In this document: positions 6,097 to 9,636 of the stretch, one piece after another | Layout of the letters: the number at the start of each line of letters is the position of its first letter | How positions within the stretch are numbered: the stretch's first letter is position 1 | DNA from: Planctomycetaceae bacterium | GTDB lineage: Bacteria > Planctomycetota > Planctomycetia > Pirellulales > Thermoguttaceae | Direction: 5' to 3' | Assembly: GCA_031259095.1 (NCBI GenBank) | Contig: JAIRLW010000290.1 | Location: 1-9,636, forward strand | DNA length: 9,636 nt | The notes under the pieces: model-generated | What the model was told of the DNA's origin: nothing | The model's input: the letters and a program-made list of their open reading frames with translations, nothing else | Database searches by the model: none | Made by a program: the position numbers and the translations under genes

Positions 6097-6296
6097 TTTC
6101 AAGTGCAGCAGGAACGTGTGGAACATCTCCAGCATGTGGAAATGTTGCTTGTACGAATGCAGGTTGTATAGCAGTAACTGCATGTACCAACGGCGCTGAT
6201 AAGGAGTGTTGAGGTTCAAAAACATGCAACGATCATACCTGTCATATAACACCATGTACAAACAACGACTGTGTGTCTAATTCCGGTAAAGTGTAA
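6093..6296 (+). pseudogene. Cysteine-repeat reading frame (CX4C pattern) interrupted by an in-register TGA
   Basis: Reading from 6093, the frame encodes ten cysteines in about 66 residues: ACGNVACTNAGC, then TACTNG, then KEC, and after a TGA at 6210-6212, TCNDHTC and PCTNNDC, ending at TAA 6294. Cysteine codons start at 6117, 6135, 6150, 6165, 6183, 6207, 6225, 6240, 6255 and 6270, largely 15 nt apart. The TGA at 6210 is exactly 15 nt before the next cysteine, that is, in a cysteine position. No ATG, GTG or TTG opens the frame; a TGA lies at 6090. The simplest reading is a decayed small secreted or precursor-like peptide gene with a lost start and a Cys-to-stop change. UGA read as selenocysteine is a less likely alternative. 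Confidence 0.55.
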
Positions 6297-6304
6297 TAGA
6301 TCAA

Positions 6305-6385
6305 CGGAATTTTTATAAATAACCAACGAGTTGAAACTCAAGAGGTAAACCGCCTTATTTTTACCGGCTTTTAACAAAAATTCCG
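6305..6385 (+). other. Inverted-repeat structure, possible RNA three-way junction
   Basis: CGGAATTTTT (6305-6314) and AAAAATTCCG (6376-6385) are perfect 10-bp complements. Inside them lie a GAGT/ACTC hairpin with a TGAA loop (6328-6339) and a GGTAAA/TTTACC hairpin (6344-6349 with 6360-6365). The arrangement can fold as a closed three-way junction just after the cysteine-repeat frame. It could be a 3' UTR structure, a small RNA or a miniature repeat element. It is not a standard terminator because no T-run follows. Confidence 0.5.
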
Positions 6386-6400
6386 CTGATATGTTACAAA
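6378..6400 (+). repeat. Dispersed repeat, copy 1
   Basis: AAATTCCGCTGA followed by TATGTTACAAA matches the copy at 8084-8106 over the first 12 bp exactly and over most of the rest (ACAAA shared). It overlaps the right arm of the inverted structure described at 6305-6385. Confidence 0.55.
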
Positions 6401-6491
6401 TATTTTAGATCGAAGCGTAATAAGTATTCATATTGTTGAAGCAATAATATTATGAAGTCAATATTACGGTATCTTTAAAGATTGTATTTGC

Positions 6492-6596
6492 ATGAAAGGA
6501 CATTGTTGGTTACAAGTCTTAAAAATGCAAGGACATTTATACGATGCACATCCGTATTGTCCAAAAGGCAAAAAGCCCAAACAACATTGGCAATAA
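6492..6596 (+). CDS. Possible small ORF, 34 residues, Cys/His-containing
   Basis: ATG 6492 opens MKGHCWLQVLKMQGHLYD, followed by HPYCPKGKKPKQHW, ending at TAA 6594, 19 nt before the flavoprotein start. The composition (two Cys, four His, two Trp, basic C-terminus) looks protein-like and could bind a metal, but I recognise no family. There is no Shine-Dalgarno site. Just upstream, ATG 6452 opens MKSILRYL and then a TAA (6476); removing one base there would fuse it in frame via KDCIC to this ORF as a 47-residue peptide. It may therefore be a frameshifted remnant. A different frame over the same DNA continues into the next gene and appears to be a shadow. Confidence 0.3.
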   Translation: MKGHCWLQVLKMQGHLYDAHPYCPKGKKPKQHWQ

Positions 6597-6615
6597 AAAT
6601 TAAAGGAACAATCTT

Positions 6616-7938
6616 ATGGCGATATTTCCGTTTCTTAAATCTTATGAAGAACTCCAATCGGAACTTTTGTGTTTGGGGCTTGACCTTCCGTTTTCGGACG
6701 ATTATTCCGTGCTGGCGGAGCCGTTGAGTTTTTGTTATCGGAATAAGAAGTTGACGTTACCGAATCGTTTTGTGGTGCAGCCGATGGAGGGGTTTGATTC
6801 CGGTTTGAACGGCGAACCGACGGAACTTGGTTTTCGCCGTTATGAACGTTTTGCGGGGGGCGGAGCCGGATTGATTTGGTTTGAGGCAACCGCCGTACTT
6901 CCCGAAGCGCGTTCCAATTCGCAACAATTTTGGCTCAACGAAAAAAGCGTCGACCGATTCGCGGCGTTAGAAGAAAAAACCCGATCAACCGCGAAAAAAC
7001 GTTTTGGTCACGAGATCGTTTCTGTACTTCAATTGACTCATTCCGGTCGTTACAGTAAACCGGTTCACGGCGTTCGTTCTCCGGTGATTGCGCAACACAG
7101 TGGTGTTTTGGACGCGGCTCATCAGATTCCGGCTGATTATCCGTTGATCACGGATGAAGAACTGGACCGTCTTCAGGATGCTTATGTTACAGCGGCAAAA
7201 TGGGCGGCGAAATGCGGATTTGACGGAGTTGATATTAAAAGTTGTCACGGATATTTGCTCAACGAATTACTCGGAGCCTATACGCGCGACGGAAAATATG
7301 GAGGTTCGTTTGAAAACCGAACCCGATTTCTTCGTGAAACATTAATACAGATTCGGGATGAAGTTCCGACTATTTTTATTACGTCGCGGCTTAGCGTTTA
7401 CGACGCGGTCAAATATCCTTGGGGATTTGGAGTGGATCGGGAAAATTACAAAAAGTGGGATTTGACCGAATCCAAACAACTTGTTGCAATACTTCGTGAA
7501 ATCGGCGTACCGTTGCTTGACATTACCATCGGCAATCCCTATTTTAATCCTCATTTCAATCGTCCTTACGCCAAACCGATTCGTGGCGGGATTGCTTATG
7601 AGGAACATCCGTTGATTGGCGTTGCCCGTTTTGTGAATATTGTTCGAGAAATTCAGCAATCGCAACCGGATTTGCCTATGGTTGGAGCAGGAACAGCGTG
7701 GTTGCGGCATCTGGTACCGAAGGTGGCGGCAGGAATTGTGAAAAACGGTTGGGCGTCACTTTTTGGGCAAGGGCGAAACAGTTTTGCGTATCCCGATTCG
7801 CCGTACGATATTTTGCATCAAGGAGAAATGAATTTGAAACAAGTTTGCCTTGCTTGCAGTGGTTGCACTGATCTTATGCGTGCGGAATCGTCAACAGGTT
7901 GTGTTGTGCGTGATCGAGATTATTATCGGCTTCCGTAA
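6616..7938 (+). CDS. NADH:flavin oxidoreductase, old-yellow-enzyme family, with Cys cluster motif
   Basis: The 440-residue protein is a TIM-barrel FMN oxidoreductase. It shows LPNRFVVQPMEG (48-59), LQLTHSGRYS (138-147), DGVDIKSCHGYLLNELL (203-219), YGGSFENRTRFLRE (228-241), and late phosphate-binding elements around VGAGTAW and GQGRNSFAYPD. At the usual substrate-binding HxxH pair the first His is Lys208 and the second is His211, as in some bacterial subfamilies of unknown substrate. The C-terminus has C411-x2-C414-x2-C417-x11-C429, similar to the 4Fe-4S site of 2,4-dienoyl-CoA reductase-type members. The FAD/NAD(P)H domain of those larger enzymes is absent, so electrons must come from a partner or directly from a nicotinamide. 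The start is supported by AAAGGA (6602-6607) at 8 nt spacing. The substrate is not predictable from sequence. Confidence 0.88.
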   Translation: MAIFPFLKSYEELQSELLCLGLDLPFSDDYSVLAEPLSFCYRNKKLTLPNRFVVQPMEGFDSGLNGEPTELGFRRYERFAGGGAGLIWFEATAVLPEARSNSQQFWLNEKSVDRFAALEEKTRSTAKKRFGHEIVSVLQLTHSGRYSKPVHGVRSPVIAQHSGVLDAAHQIPADYPLITDEELDRLQDAYVTAAKWAAKCGFDGVDIKSCHGYLLNELLGAYTRDGKYGGSFENRTRFLRETLIQIRDEVPTIFITSRLSVYDAVKYPWGFGVDRENYKKWDLTESKQLVAILREIGVPLLDITIGNPYFNPHFNRPYAKPIRGGIAYEEHPLIGVARFVNIVREIQQSQPDLPMVGAGTAWLRHLVPKVAAGIVKNGWASLFGQGRNSFAYPDSPYDILHQGEMNLKQVCLACSGCTDLMRAESSTGCVVRDRDYYRLP

Positions 7939-8083
7939 AAAAAAAATCGTTTCAAATTTTTTGAAGAAATAATTGTTTATGGCAAAGAATCTTTCTAAAG
8001 ACTTGGGCGATTAAAAATAAAGTAATATTTCATTGGCATTTTTTTTGCAATCTATCTCTTTTATCCTAAAAAATCAGTATAAG

Positions 8084-8106
8084 AAATTCCGCTGAAATAG
8101 TACAAA
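8084..8106 (+). repeat. Dispersed repeat, copy 2
   Basis: AAATTCCGCTGA followed by AATAGTACAAA is the partner of 6378-6400. It lies in the 191-bp convergent spacer between the flavoprotein and amrS. That spacer is otherwise AT-rich, with a weak TTCAAA/TTTGAA hairpin (7951-7965) and no clear terminator. Confidence 0.55.
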
Positions 8107-8129
8107 ATATAGAAGTTTCCAATAAACAG

Positions 8130-9107
8130 TTATTCCTCGAATTGTCCCGCGATTGTTTGACCGCAGAACCGGCAACATGATTCATTGTCAATATTATATT
8201 CGTCAACCCGATAACGTTGACGCGAAATAACCGTCTGACGGCATTGCGGACAATAAGTTGTTTGACCAGCCGGATCGTCGATATTTCCTGTGTAAACAAA
8301 ACGAAGTCCCGCCGAAATTGCAATTTCACGCGCCCGAAACAATGTTTGCACCGGAGTTGACGACAAGGTGGTCAGTTGGTATGCCGGATGGAATGCGGAA
8401 AAATGAATTGGCGTTTCCGCGCCAAGATTACGAACCAACCAACGCGAAAGCAATTCCAACTCCGATTCCGAATCATTAAGCGTTGGAATCAGAAGCGTTG
8501 TCACTTCAAGCCATGTTCGTGATCGACGAGCAAGATAACGTAACGTCTCCAAAACCGGTTCCAACCAACTATGACAATAGGTTCGGTAAAAGTCATCCGA
8601 AAACGATTTAAGATCAATGTTGGCAGCATCCATCAGATCAAAAAACTCGTCGCGTTTTTCTTCGGAGATAAAACCGTTGGACGCCGCCACCGTTTTAATC
8701 CCTTCACGACGGCAGAGTCGGGCAACATCAAGAGCGTATTCCGACCAAATAATCGGTTCATTGTACGTAAACGCAACACTTTGACATTGAAACCGTTTTG
8801 CTTGCTCCACAATTTGTTCCGGCGTTGCGGCAATTTGAAGTTGCGATAAATCACGGGAACGCGCGGTTGTCCAGTTTTGGCAAAAACGGCAGTTAAAATT
8901 ACAACCAATCGAACCAAAAGACAAAACACGAGAACCAGGATAAAAATGGTTCAACGGTTTTTTTTCAATCGGATCAACCGCCAAACCTGTCGTTTGACCG
9001 TATGAAAGTAAAACAATCGACCCGTTTTGGCATGTCCGAATACCACAGAATCCGACTTTTCCCTCTTCAATCGAACAGGAACGCGGACAAAAATTACAGA
9101 GAACCAT
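8130..9107 (-). CDS. amrS: AmmeMemoRadiSam system radical SAM enzyme
   Basis: The 325-residue protein is a radical SAM enzyme of the AmrS group, related to pyruvate formate-lyase activases. The cluster motif CNFNCRFC places Cys69, Cys73 and Cys76 on the 4Fe-4S cluster that cleaves S-adenosylmethionine. An N-terminal cysteine set (Cys4, 7, 11 and 21) is typical of the group. FTYNEPIIW (113-121) and NIDLKSF (163-169) are further family blocks. The C-terminus has CPQC (286-289) and CRFC (312-315), a likely zinc or cluster-binding ribbon. The usual partners MEMO (AmmeMemo) and AMMECR1-like proteins are not in this window, and the target reaction is not settled. The start at 9107 gives the family N-terminus MVLCNFCPRSC; no Shine-Dalgarno site precedes it. 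A terminator-like hairpin ends 12 nt upstream. Confidence 0.92.
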   Translation of the reverse strand: MVLCNFCPRSCSIEEGKVGFCGIRTCQNGSIVLLSYGQTTGLAVDPIEKKPLNHFYPGSRVLSFGSIGCNFNCRFCQNWTTARSRDLSQLQIAATPEQIVEQAKRFQCQSVAFTYNEPIIWSEYALDVARLCRREGIKTVAASNGFISEEKRDEFFDLMDAANIDLKSFSDDFYRTYCHSWLEPVLETLRYLARRSRTWLEVTTLLIPTLNDSESELELLSRWLVRNLGAETPIHFSAFHPAYQLTTLSSTPVQTLFRAREIAISAGLRFVYTGNIDDPAGQTTYCPQCRQTVISRQRYRVDEYNIDNESCCRFCGQTIAGQFEE

Positions 9108-9118
9108 TCGATTTTATG

Positions 9119-9178
9119 AAAAACAAAAAAACCGTCGGATCAATCCATTGAGCCGGCGGCGAAACTTCTTCATCCGAC
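9119..9178 (-). terminator. Intrinsic-terminator-like hairpin just before amrS
   Basis: On the minus strand GTCGGAT (9178-9172) pairs with ATCCGAC (9140-9134), immediately followed by GG and seven T (9131-9125), a G and five more T. The 31-nt loop holds a smaller UCAA/UUGA hairpin. The T-tract ends 12 nt before the amrS start codon, leaving no room for a promoter between. If it terminates, amrS must depend on read-through, which points to an attenuator. Confidence 0.55.
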
Positions 9179-9358
9179 ACAAAATACCGGTTGAGAAGAA
9201 AAGAGAAAGAAATCCGTTTCTTTCTCTTGAAATTTTCGAAGCGTTCCTCCGCATCCTGCATCGGAAGACACTACGCAGACTGCAGGTCAAGCATCGAAGC
9301 CGCCCCAAATGCAAATCTGATTGTCGTCAGGCATCCTTGCGTGACATCATTTTCATGA
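9119..9358 (-). ncRNA. Candidate structured leader or small RNA upstream of amrS
   Basis: Between the promoter at 9394-9366 and the terminator at 9178-9119 the minus strand can form several local hairpins. These are AUGCCUGA pairing with UCAG and GCAU around a 4-nt bulge (9334-9309), CCUGCA/UGCAGG (9286-9281 with 9260-9255), and a perfect 12-bp stem AAGAGAAAGAAA/TTTCTTTCTCTT with a 4-nt loop (9228-9201). No convincing protein is encoded. The order promoter, folded leader, terminator, amrS matches a riboswitch, T-box-like or other attenuation leader, but I do not recognise a known class. It could instead be an independent small RNA ending at the terminator. Confidence 0.4.
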
Positions 9359-9365
9359 TTGCAAA

Positions 9366-9394
9366 AAGATATGAAAAATTCTTGTTTCAGTCAA
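9366..9394 (-). promoter_or_regulatory. Candidate sigma70-like promoter reading toward amrS
   Basis: On the minus strand TTGACT (9394-9389) and TATCTT (9371-9366) are 17 bp apart, matching five and four of six consensus positions. Transcription would start near 9358 and give a leader of about 250 nt before amrS. Confidence 0.5.
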
Positions 9395-9462
9395 GATGAA
9401 TTTTCGGGATTTTCCGATTTTTTTCAAAAATAATTTTCCTAACACAAAACAACGCAAAGTAT

Positions 9463-9520
9463 CAGGTTTAATTTAGGTATTTTAGGCATTCCAGAATATT
9501 CGCGGTTTCAACTAAACCTG
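9463..9520. repeat. Inverted repeat in the right-hand spacer
   Basis: CAGGTTTA (9463-9470) and TAAACCTG (9513-9520) are perfect complements around a 42-nt loop. Nothing else recognisable lies in this AT-rich stretch. It could be an operator, a 3' structure of the gene to the right, or chance. Confidence 0.4.
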
Positions 9521-9526
9521 CACTTT

Positions 9527-9561
9527 CTTAAAAAAAGTAGTTTAATCTCCTTATTTTTAAG
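9527..9561. terminator. AT-only inverted repeat at the end of the right-edge gene, weak terminator candidate
   Basis: CTTAAAAA (9527-9534) pairs with TTTTTAAG (9554-9561). On the plus strand a T-rich tract follows; on the minus strand it lies 6 bp after the possible stop codon at 9567. The stem has only two G-C pairs, so it is weak. Confidence 0.25.
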
Positions 9562-9566
9562 TATTT

Positions 9567-9636
9567 TTATTTTTTTGGTCTGTTTGCTTTCCGATATAAA
9601 GAGTCCCCAAATGATTCCTGTTTTTCACGCAAAAAT
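9567..9636 (-). CDS. Possible C-terminal end of a gene entering from the right edge
   Basis: On the minus strand a frame is open from the window edge for 22 codons to a TAA at 9569-9567, ending REKQESFGDSLYRKANRPKK. The charged, lysine-rich end is protein-like, and an inverted repeat follows. A chance open frame of this length is quite possible, so this is only a suggestion. Confidence 0.3.
   Translation of the reverse strand, partial: FLREKQESFGDSLYRKANRPKK

Noticed and set aside
6117..6296. Similarity of CTNAGC...TACTNG to beetle antifreeze repeats
   Set aside because: Those proteins have a strict 12-residue repeat with a TCT face. Here the spacing is mostly five residues and irregular in the middle, so the likeness is compositional.
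7342..7710. Minus-strand 122-residue frame opposite the flavoprotein
   Set aside because: It lies wholly inside a well-supported gene and has no family features.
6093..8130. A RiPP cluster made of the cysteine-repeat peptide, the flavoprotein and the radical SAM enzyme
   Set aside because: The radical SAM protein is clearly AmrS and is transcribed in the opposite direction with its own leader. No peptide-recognition domain, protease or transporter is present.
9094..9261. Minus-strand 55-residue ORF (MQDAEERFENFKRKKR...) overlapping the amrS start by 14 nt
   Set aside because: Its composition is protein-like and the overlap could mean coupling, but it has no ribosome-binding site and it covers both a perfect 12-bp hairpin and the terminator-like hairpin. 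The RNA interpretation fits better, though it is not excluded.
9148..9399. Plus-strand 83-residue basic frame opposite the amrS leader
   Set aside because: Very Arg/Lys-rich with no start signal or family features; it is best explained as a chance frame over the hairpin region.

Overview
The window looks like an ordinary bacterial chromosome with housekeeping genes, broken insertion sequences and an AT-rich accessory patch. The gene set is a tRNA-dihydrouridine synthase, a YqeG-type HAD phosphatase, RbfA, a degenerate endonuclease III-like protein with a long lysine-rich tail, an old-yellow-enzyme-type flavoprotein and an AmrS radical SAM protein. Shine-Dalgarno sites are mostly weak or absent, and intergenic spacers are long. 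I infer a Planctomycetota lineage, perhaps host-associated given the modest GC content. This is a guess from gene content and style; no marker in the window proves it.

Layout. 1-248 (minus): start of a membrane-anchored or secreted protein that runs off the left edge. 249-705: divergent spacer with a large inverted TGTCCC array. 706-1713: dus. 1800-2210: an internally deleted IS5-type element with intact 16-bp terminal inverted repeats. 2314-2844: yqeG, whose last codons run into an IS1-type transposase fragment lying on the minus strand (2753-2992). 3201-5026: rbfA followed by the endonuclease III-like gene, probably one transcription unit. 5248-6096: an AT-rich gene with the best Shine-Dalgarno site of the window, coding for an exported, possibly LolA-like protein. 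6093-6600: a patch without a clear large gene, holding a cysteine-repeat reading frame with an in-register TGA, an RNA-like inverted-repeat structure and a 34-codon ORF. 6616-7938: OYE-family flavoprotein. 8130-9107 (minus): amrS. 9119-9394 (minus): a probable leader or small RNA for amrS, with a sigma70-like promoter, several hairpins and an intrinsic-terminator-like hairpin ending 12 nt before the amrS start. Right edge (minus): a possible C-terminal end of another gene.

How the genes relate. dus, yqeG and rbfA belong to tRNA modification and ribosome assembly, but they are separated by mobile-element debris and only rbfA and the endonuclease III-like gene look co-transcribed. The flavoprotein and amrS are convergent and need not work together. 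The points most worth a second look are the cysteine-repeat frame with a UGA at a cysteine position, the apparent attenuator or riboswitch-like leader of amrS, the miniaturised IS5 element, the IS-derived tail of YqeG, and the active-site-less endonuclease III fold. I saw no rRNA, tRNA or CRISPR array.
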